Source: Euptelea pleiosperma
Taxonomy: Eukaryota; Streptophyta; Magnoliopsida; Ranunculales; Eupteleaceae
Reading direction: 5' to 3'
Assembly: GCA_035048495.1 (NCBI GenBank)
Contig: CM068541.1
Span: forward strand, 12,965,929 to 13,029,928
Length of the DNA stretch: 64,000 nt
Of this stretch, positions 10,420 through 21,300 are shown piece by piece (the first letter of the stretch is position 1; the number at the start of each line of letters is the position of its first letter). The position numbers were made by a program, and so were the translations under genes. The notes beneath the pieces are model-generated. The model worked only from the letters and a program-made list of their open reading frames with translations. It ran no database searches and was not told the origin of the DNA.

Positions 10420-11470
10420 AGTTTGAAATGGAGACTCAAAAAGTCCGTTGTCCGTTCCATTGCTTTCACGGTTACAAATGGCGGTGGAGTAATAAACTTT
10501 GTACATCCAGTCCGCTTCAAAAGCTTGATACATCCCCCCTCCAAAATGCCACGTGGAAAAATCTTTGGGCCCACAGATCTCATGATTGTTTGGCGGCCAA
10601 ACCTTGCTGTACCTGCGCACCAAATATCAATCTGATTAATTATTTCTAGCCATTGGATTTTGAGGCTTTTCATCGTTGGCCCGCTAATGAAGCCCATGAT
10701 AAAATGCCACTAGTTAGACTATTTTAGTCTGTAGCCATAGTAAGTGCCACGTGGTATTAGGGGGTGGGTGGTGGGACCAACTTTGGAAGTAGCTGGGATG
10801 TACCCAAAAAAAGGACTCTTGGTGGGCTGTTTTAATTGGGACCACAAAATTTAGCAAAAGGAAAAAGAAGTCGGTGCATTTAGTGACTGAAAGAACGGTG
10901 TCTCCTCGGTGTTATTTACACTATCAGTGTCACACTCACGTCCTCGTCACTCTCATACCATGTACCAATGTCTCGTCTTCTCTTAGACATGCTTTGCCCA
11001 ACGTTTTTATTGGGCAATGACGGCACGGGGATTGGTCTTTTTGCATAGCCAGTCTACGGGGATGGTTTTGTTTTTTTGGGGGATAGCCAGTCCAGAACTC
11101 TTATCAGGAAAAGCTGACGATTTTTGGCAGCAGAGTTCGCAAGCCCAGTGAGTCCATAGTTAGCAAATCGTGAAGCAAGCGGCAAAAATATTTGCCCATT
11201 GAAAATGGGTATTTAAAACAATGGGTCATTCCGATCTTCGAAGACTGGTTTAGAAGTTGAAGAATTATGGACTGTCTATTTTTATCACATTCGAGAGGGT
11301 TAGAAATTTCAGAATGAGGTGATTTTTTGTTCGGATGATCTATATGGTGAGGAGATCATCCCCCCCAAAATCCACCATTGATTCATCTTCTATGTGGGTA
11401 CGCCAAAATGGTTGTCCCCCCGATCCTGACCCTACAACAATTTTGATTCACAGAAAAAAAAAACACAGAG
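10420..11470. other. Intergenic region without a gene; degenerate MITE-like piece at about 10500-10720
   Basis: No coding frame with domain content. The part around 10500-10720 (tgccacgtgg..., gatttctagccattggatttt..., ...aaatgccac) has the arrangement of foldback family A seen at 13964, 34075 and 38388, but it is strongly diverged. The rest is ordinary AT-rich intergenic DNA. Confidence 0.4.
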
Positions 11471-12100
11471 TAAAAAAATGGTCAAAAAGACGATAAAGTC
11501 AAAAGATCAATAAGTGAGGACTTCGGGATTAATAACTTTTTAATCCAAAACTAAGCACTCAAATGCATATGAATGTATATAGATTGGGTGGTAATACAAG
11601 TAGGTCAGGCTCAAGGGACCAACGGTGGCTGTGCTTTGGCAAAAAGTGAATCCAGTAAATGCCAGCTCAACACTTACAACCACCCTTAGATTCTCAGGAT
11701 CTATGGCTGAGATCATTAGTGAACTTAACAGTTCACTTTTGTTGGTCCCCTGAACCAACTTATATAAGTATAATAGAACTGAAACTATATGATATTTTCT
11801 TTAAAACAAAGTAATATAAGCAACGATAATAATTTCAAAAAACATTTCTCATTTATCTAGTCCCGAAATGTGTAAGAATTTTCTAATCTCTTCTAAATTT
11901 AAAAAAAAAAATAGTGACATATATTATAAATAAAAATATTCTTTAATTTTTAGAACAAGAACAAAATTTATTTATGATATTTTTTGAAAATTTTAAAACT
12001 ACTAAGTTGTTTCGAATGGTTGAATATTTTGTATTTTTATTTGCGATGTTTCAAAAACACTGTGATTTGAATCGTTTTTTCGAAAGATAAGGTTTTTTTC
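11470..12100 (+). repeat. AT-rich dispersed repeat, inverted copy of 42000-42470
   Basis: The segment aligns in reverse complement with 42000-42470: shared strings include 'tcaaaagatcaata', 'aatccaaaacta' (tagtccaaaactac), 'aatacaagta', 'taatagaactgaaa' and 'tttctcatttatc'. The type of element is not clear; no ends or frames are seen. It is interrupted by a MITE at 11603..11761 that is absent from the other copy. Confidence 0.6.
11603..11761. mobile_element. Foldback MITE (family B) with 9-bp target duplication
   Basis: The ends are inverted (GGTCAGGCTCAAGGGACCAAC on the left; GTTGGTCCCCTGAACCAACTT on the right, reverse complementary with a few mismatches). They are flanked by ATACAAGTA (11594-11602) and ATATAAGTA (11762-11770), eight of nine bases alike. 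The homologous repeat at 42363-42371 carries a single uninterrupted ATACAAGTA (reverse strand), the empty site. A 9-bp duplication fits Mutator-like elements; an 8-bp reading would fit hAT. Confidence 0.75.
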
Positions 12101-12660
12101 AAAATGACCGATTTTAAAGGGGGATTTGCTAAATATGAATGGGTCTACTCGTTCCATCACCTTAGAGGCTTCTCATGGGACAAGTTTAGGCCAGGTACAT
12201 ACAGCTCAACCACTTGGTAAAAAGAAGCATGATATGGACAAGGGAGCCATCCAAATGGTCAATCCGCCAATGGATCACTTGTCAAGAAAAATTTTGAAGC
12301 GGGGGAGGCAACCATGTGTCCAATGATCGCGCGCCACATATACCCATTGTTACTTTTTAAAAAGATTTTTTTAAACCAAATCCTAACCTAGTTATATGTG
12401 GTGCATAATCATTCGCGGCTTCAAAATTTTTCTCATCACTCTGTGTACCAAGAAGAGAAAATATTTTATGTAACCCTTTTTCTATCTGGAGCTGTGCCAG
12501 TGCCATAGAAAGGGATCCGCACGAAATTTTTTCTTGCGGCCAGAAAACCCTACCATTCCTGAGAAGCATTCTACACTGTCATACCAGAAAAGCAAGTATC
12601 TATGAAAAAAGAAACGTTACAATGCCCCAGGACAAATATGTGTGCTAAAAGAGGCTAAAA
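12100..12660. other. Intergenic stretch, nothing recognised
   Basis: Only short frames without domain features; no tandem or inverted structure stands out. Confidence 0.4.
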
Positions 12661-13350
12661 AGCATTACAACGGACTTGGTGCCAACTGTCGCTATTCTTG
12701 AAACGGTAACGTCCTTATCACGAAATCGACGGGCATTACAAAGGTAACGCCCCCACCCTGTTACGTTTTTTTTTCATTTTCAACACACAAAACCGAAAAA
12801 ATGGAATATCCACTATAACGGCCGTTATTTTGAATAAAAAATATATTTTTTACTGTTATCGAGGTGTATTTGAAAAAATAATAAATTAATAGTTTTCTGA
12901 CCCTTTTTTATTCAGATGTGACTCCGTTATAACGGTAACGTTGAGTGAGGTTAAAGTTTAGGATAAATGTTGATGTAACCATAAGCTTATGAACCTGATT
13001 TGCAGTGAAAAGAGAGCTCCAGGTGTTTGTAGAATTCAATGATCATTTCAAATGTTTTTATTACCTTTTTTTTTTTGGGATAAGCAAATGTTCTTATTAG
13101 CCATAAACTGATGTTAAAATAATGGTTTAAAAAAGGGTTAAAACGGTATCGCCCCATTCCTGTTACTTTTTCTCCATTATCATCCAAAACCAAAAGACGG
13201 GATGTCCATTATAACGGAAATAACGGCAGATATTTAGAGAAAAAAAAAACATTTTTTTACCATTTATCAAGTTTTTAAAAATAATAAATATTAACATTTT
13301 GACTTATGCGACTTAAGGGACCGTTATAACATTATAATTGATCATTTAAA
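12660..13350. repeat. Two degenerate repeats rich in ATAACGG/CCGTTAT (family C)
   Basis: Segments 12660-12950 and 13125-13350 share 'cactataacgg', 'aaataacgg' and 'ccgttataac' words and A/T-rich middles with a third copy at 38955-39232. The third copy has the clearer ends (aaggtttaaaagg ... ccgttttttaaacc) and suggests a MITE. No target duplication was identified. Confidence 0.45.
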
Positions 13351-13963
13351 ACCTTGGTTAAAATCCCAACCACTCCTTGGACCACAGATGCGCATACCTG
13401 CCCTAGTTATTTTGAGAATCTCACTGCCTTCTGTGTATATTGCTAATTATTAAAATGTGGTTTTGACCCTCCAAAGATTAGGGTTTGAATAATGGTCATG
13501 GCAGCAGGAAAATAAATTCGATGTCGCCGCATTTATAAATCGTCACATATAAACGAGGTAGGGGCCCACAGCACCTTTACACATTTCCCCTTTCAAATCA
13601 AATGGGGACAGCGGCCACATGTATATCGCAATTTCTGAATGGCGTGACATCAAAATTTGCTGTCATATGGAGATATCTAACTTCTTTCGTTATAAATGGG
13701 GTCATATTGCTTATCAAAAACTAAATAATAAATAAAAAGTGGGGTCATATTAGTTTTGTGCACTGATATTGCAGTGTACGTGCTGAAACGGGTTGGTGAA
13801 AGAATGAAGATTGCAATATTGGTCTCCATCGCAGGAGACAAATTGCAGCGGTCCCACGCTGTTGCAGGAATCACTATGCACATTAAAACTAACATTCGGT
13901 ATCAAATGAAGGTGGTATTTTATAACGCGTGACAATTCATTGGGCCGGAGGGCTTCTATGGAG

Positions 13964-14192
13964 TAAAACTTTGATGACAGGCAGGCGCATTATGAGCCAC
14001 ATGTCATTCTTAGAAGACTCTGACCATATGGATGTTTGGCCAATCCCTAGGGGGACCTGCAAACCAAAAATATCCCGATTAGTGATTTCTAGGCGTTGGA
14101 TTGGAATTATTTTCATGGGTTGATTTTAACCGTGGGAATTTGAGCATTTTTTACCATTATTTGAGGTTCATATTGCGCCCTGCCTATGGAGT
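13964..14192. mobile_element. Foldback MITE (family A), partly deleted copy
   Basis: It shares with the copies at 34075 and 38388 the core words 'ccatatggatgtttggcc', 'atccctaggggga', 'gattagtgatttctag', 'cgttggattggaat' and 'tcatgggttgattttaacc', and ends in 'tattgcgccctg'. The right half of the foldback is mostly missing. Confidence 0.6.
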
Positions 14193-14460
14193 CCAGTCAT
14201 ATTCATGTCTCATTTTAATTGGATATATAAAGTGAACTTTGGGCTCCTCACAAGCCAATAAAAGAGCACTCTACCAATTAAAATGAGACACCAAAGGCTT
14301 CTATGATCTGACTCGATGGAAGCCTTCATATTGAATCCCTAGTATTTTATAAATCTAATATTAAAGCCAAAACTTGGGTACGCGACACCGCGTTCACCTA
14401 AGTACCTATTAGTTGCCTATATAAAAAAAATAACATAGTATACCTATTAGTCTGTTAAAA

Positions 14461-14678
14461 GGCTCGGGCTCCGACCGCCCACTTTTTCTGACCCCTCTCG
14501 GAGTTTGCGTGCTTGGCCATGGATTTCATGAATCCAATGTGATTGTTAGCGCCGCCAAAAGTGAAAAAAGTGATGCCAGCTCGATGTTGACAACCACCGT
14601 TGGATTCTCGAAATCCACGGCCAAGCACATGAACACGGAGAGGGGTCAGAAAAAAGGGGGTCCCCAGGGACCAACACT
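14461..14678. mobile_element. Foldback MITE (family B)
   Basis: Inverted ends (ggctcgggctccgacc... / ...gggtccccagggaccaac) and inverted inner arms (cttggccatggatttcatg and gaaatccacggccaag). The flanks TGTTAAAA (14453-14460) and CGTTAAAA (14679-14686) look like an 8-bp target duplication with one mismatch. Related to 11603..11761 and 15243..15436. Confidence 0.65.
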
Positions 14679-15242
14679 CGTTAAAAATCTCTACAAAAAA
14701 AAAAAAAAAAAAAACAAATTTATTAAATGTGTCTTTATGTACTCAGACACTCAACGTTCACCTATGCACTTATTAATTGTCAATATAAAATGAGAAACTT
14801 AAGTCCCAATTCATTAAATGACCTTTTGCCAAAAGTTCATTAAATACCGTTTTAACGTATTCAACCATCACATTTCATCATTCTTATTTTCAATACAATC
14901 CCTTCATAACTACCTAATTACTTACTATGCCATTATTTTCAAACCAGTTATAACAACTTCATTACTTTTTATGCCATTTTTTCATATTTCCAAAACAATT
15001 CTTTGACAACTACATATCTATTCTATATGAACAATTTCAGAAATTTTATTTTGTAACTATGCCTTGAGTTGCCATAATTTTTTTTATAGATTCACCCCTT
15101 CAAAATGACTTTTAGGTTGAAATTTTCTTATTTTACCACTAGGTGGTAGATAATGTGACATGTGAGATGGGTTATATGCAAACATAAATGCACTTAGTTT
15201 ATTTTGCAACACCAACAAAAAATGAAGGTACTAAATAGTAAT

Positions 15243-15436
15243 GGCTCACGCTCCGAGGATCCCATTTTTCCGACCCCTCTCATGAGTCATGTGCTTAGTA
15301 GTGGATTTCACGAATCCAACTATGGTTGAGCTCGGGCAAAAAGTGAATGCCAACTCAGTGCTATCAACCATTGATGTATTCTCAGAATCCATGGCCGAGC
15401 ACACTACTCTCGAGAGGGGTCCCGTGAGCCCAACCC
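15243..15436. mobile_element. Foldback MITE (family B)
   Basis: Inverted ends (ggctcacgctccgagga / ...ggtcccgtgagccc) and inner words shared with 14461..14678 (cgacccctctc, tggatttc-cgaatcca, atccatggccgagcac, gagaggggtc). No clear target duplication. Confidence 0.6.
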
Positions 15437-15703
15437 TATAGGAATGCCCCCATTGACCTAGTTTACTCCAGTTAAAATAGACTTAGAATTGCAACGTTAA
15501 CATTGTATTTGAAATATTTTAACAAGCGCCTGATGCATGTCATATTTTTACGTGAGTCAAATAATGGGTAAACTAGGTCGAGGGGGCATTCCTAAAGTTT
15601 GAAAGTATAAGAGGGCATTACTAAGTACTTTCAAATTTTAATGGGGGTGTTACAAAATCACCCCAAAATACTATGTGAGAAAGGTCTCTCCGGGACTGTT
15701 CTT

Positions 15704-16011
15704 TGATGCAGCCTTCTGTATCAAAATTTTGATGCAGAAGTCTCTCAAATTGCAACGTAATAGGCTCATGTGGGCCCATAGATTTGAGCACTTTTTCATC
15801 ATGGGCTTTACGAACAGGCCTATGAGTTGGTTCCAAGCCCATGATGAAAAAGTGCTCAAATCCAATGGCTAGGAATCACTAATCACACCGATTTTTGGTG
15901 TGTGGGTCCACCAAGATGTGAGCCAAACATTCATAGAGGCAATGGGCTCGAAAGAGTCTACTACGTGGCAAATTGAGGGACTTCTGCATCAAATTTTTGA
16001 TACAGAAGTCG
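15704..16011. mobile_element. Foldback MITE with TIR GACTTCTG-ATCAAA
   Basis: The left end (ccttctgtatcaaaattttg, then atgcagaagtc) and the right end (gacttctgcatcaaattttt, then gatacagaagtcgc) are inverted copies. Inside lies a perfect 28-bp inverted repeat with a 26-base loop (15781-15808 and 15835-15862). The centre shares 'ccaatggctaggaatcactaatc' with foldback family A. Confidence 0.65.
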
Positions 16012-16019
16012 CTATCATA

Positions 16020-18373
16020 GATTTTTCCCAATGTCCGTGACAGGCGTTCCATTTCAACATTCTACCCTTGCATTTATGGGTTTTGATTGGACTTGTTAGC
16101 TTTGTTTGAGACAATATCCATTCATTTTGTCTTCACTTCGAATCAAAATGGTGGTAGTTGTGAAGCAGTACGTTATGAATTTTATTAGGGAGCATGAAGG
16201 GCCAAGGCCAATGTGGACGATACAAAGGGGTCACAGATATCAGTTGACAAACCACAAAGAGGAAAATTGGGGTGAACCATGGTCCCCACCTGGCATTAGT
16301 GGTTTGACATGATGCAAATTAAGAAGTTTCTGGAAGCAGGGGTCTACTAACACAAGGTGCCCCAACGCCACGTGGATTTTCGCACGTTTGAGTTACTAAT
16401 CTCGTTAAAAAAAACAGGCGGCCTAGCTAGGCAGTAGCAATGCCAAACATGGTCATGGTTCGAGATGGAACTCGCAATGCCATGATTACGGTGCAGTACA
16501 TCAACCAATTGAGCTACGGATTCGAGCCCTAAAGCAACCAACGCCGGATCTCACACATGGACCACTAGAAGAACTGGCACATTGATATGGCTCTTAAATC
16601 GATCGCCGTGATCGGATGGTTCTAGTTATTTGACCAATCACTTGTTTTCCAAGGGGTAAAATAAGATAGAAATATAAGCAACTGTCCATTTATTGTAATT
16701 TTTATTACAGTTGGTTGTACTTGGGTTGGTAAATTTAATATCTAATGATATGGAGTGTACTTTGATTCCTCGTTTTCTTTTTTAACCTTTTTAAGTGGGG
16801 ATCATAATTCTAAAAGCTTCTTTGTGTCTAGTTGTGGAGGGACAAAAGCTTGGTTGTTCGTTCCGATCTCACTTTGAGAAGTGAGAACAGTTCACATTAG
16901 TTCAGTTCAGGTCATCTTTTATCTTCTTATTTTTATCTGGTGTGTCAGTCTAGTTTAGGTAATTAGTACCTCACATGCACCCTACCTAGCTAAATATTCC
17001 ATCTGAACATTATCTCAATCAAGCTCTAGGACAAATGATGCCATAGCCACCGGGCTAAGTAGGCACCATAGGATACAAGAATCCAAGACGCAGTGATTGT
17101 TGACCATGATGTCATTCAGCTTGACTATGATGTCATGTCTGTGGAGTCTGGGTAGGGTTTGTACATGGGCCGGGTCTCATTTGGAACTTGATCATGGGTT
17201 GGACTTCAGCCTGATATTAGGGACTGAATGGTAAGAGGAAAACTTGAAATCCTAAGCACTAATACATCAAGGGTCTGAGCTTGAGCTTGAGCTTCGTTTC
17301 AACTCTCGGAAATATAACGTTCGGCTTGAATTGTTTTGGCGTGTGAAGAGCCATTGAGGCCCACAGTGATTCTGGGGGCCCAAAGCTAGCTTCTGTGCAG
17401 CCCTATTCTAGGATCTGTGGTATATATAAAGATTGGGTAGATCAACCACCCAGGCCGGACTGGACCGTTCAACCAGTAGAACAGTCAACCAGGACCGAAA
17501 CCAATTTGGGTGAATCCCCGTACCTCTTTTTCAACCAAAAACCTCTTTCAAAAGTAAAAGACGTTCAACATGGACGATTGAATCGAAGAACCATTCAAAC
17601 AGGATGGTTTGAGGTTCTTGAACTGGATCGTTTAAACAGAACAGTTTTGAGGTTGGTTTGAGGTCGAAAAGCCTGGGCCTGAACAATTTTTTATTTCCAT
17701 TTTCTTCAAACTGTTAGTTTCAACAAATGAAATCCCCATTTTCAGCTTTTCAAATTATTTGAGAGGGCTAGGTCACCTGGACCAACATTCAGTGGACTAT
17801 ATTAATAACATTTGCTGGACCAAGAATGAGCAAAATTCACTGATGCCAACCATCCAACACATTGTATCTTTTGGTGGCCAAAAATAACACAGTCCAGGAA
17901 GAATTCTTGTTTATCAGATGGTTAAGACAATCCGACCAGGCCAGTTTTTTAATCGGCTAGATCTGCTATATGGGGCTCATTGGTTGAACTGTCTGGATTG
18001 ACATGGATGTGCTCTCCTAGTGTTGTTCCCTTCTGAACTGCCCGTCGGTCCCCTCTCCGAAAGTGAAGAAGGATAATGGAGAAATCCCATGATCACTCCA
18101 TCAAAAGTAACAAGAAAATTTCACCAACAAGAAGCATTGGGTATGTTACATAAGCAATGAAAAAATTGAGTCAACAGAAAAACCAAATAGCTGTTTTCGT
18201 TTTCCATACTGCATCAACTTCAGACAAAAGCTTGAGATGCCGAAGTGATCCAAATGAAGAGTACAAAGCAGCTCACACCCAAATTCAGTAAAATATAAAA
18301 GAAGAATGCGTAATTTACACAATTTACATTCACTCTTATTGAAGCGAGGTGCTCTATTTTCTCTCTGTAGTTG
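16020..18373. other. Intergenic DNA downstream of the UBTD-type gene
   Basis: No coding frame with recognisable content. A tRNA-like SINE fragment is at 16420-16530, and 17430-17660 holds several 'accgttcaacc/ggttgaac' words without a clear element structure. The 3'UTR of the UBTD-type gene must lie just below 18374; no convincing poly(A) site could be chosen by eye. Confidence 0.4.
16420..16530 (-). repeat. tRNA-derived SINE or tRNA pseudogene fragment
   Basis: On the minus strand GTAGCTCAATTGGTTGATG resembles an RNA polymerase III A box. About 45 bases on, GCGAGTTCCATCTCGAACC resembles a T-arm/B box with a CGAG..CTCG stem. The region between does not form a good anticodon arm, so a working tRNA is unlikely. 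Confidence 0.4.
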
Positions 18374-21300
18374 TCAACTGTCTCGAATCAAATTGGTCGG
18401 TTCACTCGTAACATACTTGGGTAGTTCATACTTTGCACCTGCAATAGAGGTTTTATTAGCAGCAAAAGGTCTCAAAAGAATTATGGATGGCATGGTTGGC
18501 AGAGAGAATAAACAACGAATAGGGTGCAACACAGATTATATACCTCTTTCGTCATAGCAGGTTGTCAAGTCAGCACTTGTAACGATGACGCCCGCACTTT
18601 CCACAATCACTTGTGCAAGGGTTAAATCAGCTTCAGCTGCAGCTCGGAGTGCATCCCAAATTTCTGGTAAGAATGAAAGATTCAATGTTTGAACTTCTTC
18701 CTAATAAATTCCTCATGCTTAAACAGACCAGTCTAGATCCAAAATGCAGTAACCATACACCGCATACCCCAACAAAGTTCAAGTTCAGATTCTTAAAGAA
18801 CAAAGTGGAGAAATAACTACCAACCAACATGAATTTCATCATGGAAATTGTGCAACAAAAAACAGTGACCAGAAACAGGAAGAAATCAATAAACAGTACA
18901 TAATTTTCCTTTTACTTACTTCCACACTTTTTGAATGAAAAAGCAACAACTAGAATGACAAAATAACACATACTTTATATTCCAGCTTTCACCAAAAGCG
19001 CTGAGGCACACATTCTGCTAGAAATTCTTTCTTGACTTCTCATTTAAAAACAGAAATATTAATGTTTAATAACTTGTCTGCAGAATTCCACAAAACAAAG
19101 ATATTGTGGGGGTAAAATAAGGAATGGATCCCTGTTGTCTTCTCACATTGTTCCTGAGATGAGTAATCCTGAGTGTGTGCAGCAATGAACCCATAACTAG
19201 CACTTTGAGGTATCCACAGGAAATGGTATGAATCCTTGGTATTCAGTCATAAGATTACATCTGCTTAAACCCAAGTACTTTACCTTGAAACATTGGTAAC
19301 TGAGGCCTCTCGACTCTCTAAAACTACTATCAAAATGCAGCTCTAGTTTGGGAAAACTGAAAGCTCAAAACTCAAATTCACTAGTGTGCTTTAATATCCC
19401 TAGTTAATATCTTAACATTTGTGTCCTTGTTAAGTTTTCTTTTGGGTAGGCAAGCTGGGTTAGAAGCCGCTACCTCAAGATTGTGGCTGAAAGCCATCCA
19501 GTTGAGTTATAGAGTCAACTCCGGTCAATGAATTCTTGCAGCAATGAACCACCAGTTTACAAAAAAAAAAAAAAGAGTGCTCTATCTACACTTTCCAATC
19601 TTCGATTGGAACACAAGATCTTGAGGCTTCTGCACAGGAAAAAAACACTTTTCTTCCTGTTCTCAAACCCCACTCACTTCTTAATCAAGACACTATTAAG
19701 AAGTGTTTTTTTCCTGATCTTAATCGTCATAAGATCAGTTTAGCCAATACAGATACACACAAAATCACTACATTCGATACGGTTCCCATTGGCAAGTGCT
19801 CCCCACGAAAGTGGTCACATTGGGAGCACACAAAATGCCCTACAATCTCCTCACTCTTGGGCAGCAGTAAAAACTGTTCATTGCTTCCAGGAGCATAGAG
19901 TCACTTATGCTTCTTTATTTGATTTTATGAGCTTCTCAATCAATGGATTTGTCTTCAACATCAACAAATCAATCTAGGCAATACAGATACAACACACCAG
20001 CACGCACACAAATACTGCAAACTACAAAAATTTCCAGGGAGTTTCAAATGCAGACATGGTTGCAGTGGGCATGCACAATATCATGGATAGCTACATTTTG
20101 GTCCTAATTCTAATCATTCTAGCCCGTTGGTCTTGGTGTGCATGTGCTTCACCTTGATGACATAAATCCTTCCTCGACCACTTCACCAATGACTTGAAAC
20201 ATATATAATAAACCAGGTTATTCAGCTTTGAACCACTACAAATCGTTCAACTTCCTTTGTCAGTTTGATCACGCAAAAAAAAAAGGGGTTTTAAGAGAAA
20301 AAGAAATCGTTTTCTCATCTTTAGTCACCAGCAGTTTAAAATGGTGTTGCCGGCGTCATTAATGGTTGCTGGCGATACCGTCCGGCACTGGTAACATTGA
20401 TTGCCGTTCAGCCATGTTATGGGGTGTCATGTGGAAATGGACTGCTAGGGTTATTCTGCAGTCAGAAACCAGAAAGGTTAGGCATGTCTCCTATTTGGAG
20501 ACTAATGTGGCCCACGAATTATTCCACTCCAAATTGGTTAGTTGAGTAGGTGGTAGCTAAAATCAATGAGAGAACAACCCATTATTCTCTCCACTGCGGC
20601 AATTCCTCTTTGATGGGAAGAGGTTATAAATAATAAGGATTGGGGTCCCTAGCCTACAAGCAAGAAGTGTTTTCATGAGCCTGTGATTCCATCATTAAGG
20701 AAACAACCATTAAGAGCTTGCATAGGCTAGAAGGCTTTCAATCGGAGGAGCTCAACTTTCACTGCGAACTTGGTGATCATCACGATATCCGGAGGTGAGT
20801 TCCCAACTTGCTCTTTACGAATTTATTATAGCATGATTTATTTGCATGATCTAAATCCAAGATTTTTTGTACCGGAATTGTTAATTCCGCATAAACTCCT
20901 ACAGTAATTGGTATCAGAGCCAAAGGATGTGGATTTGATCATGCAAAAAAAAGGGCTTTAAGAGAAAAAGAAATTGTTTTCTCACCTTTAGGCACCGGCG
21001 GTTTAAAATGGTGTTGCCGGCGTCATTAATGGTCGCAGACTCGCAGGCGATAACATGGTTGCCGTGCAGCCATGGTATGGGGTGTCGTGTGGAAATGGAC
21101 TGCTAGGGTTTTTCTGCAATCACAGACCAGAAGGGTTGAAGTAGGGTTTTAATTTGGGCAAAATCGTGTTGGGCATATATATATGATATAATGCGCCAGC
21201 CCATCTAAAACCTATTAAGCCTTAAAAGGTTAAGGAATGTGCCAGCACAAAACCCAAAAGTCCAATGACCCGACCCGGTGACCCGACACGTACGAGTCAA

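Noticed and set aside
16420..16530. Functional tRNA gene
   Set aside because: A-box and T-arm-like parts exist, but no good anticodon arm or acceptor stem forms; kept only as a SINE/tRNA relic.
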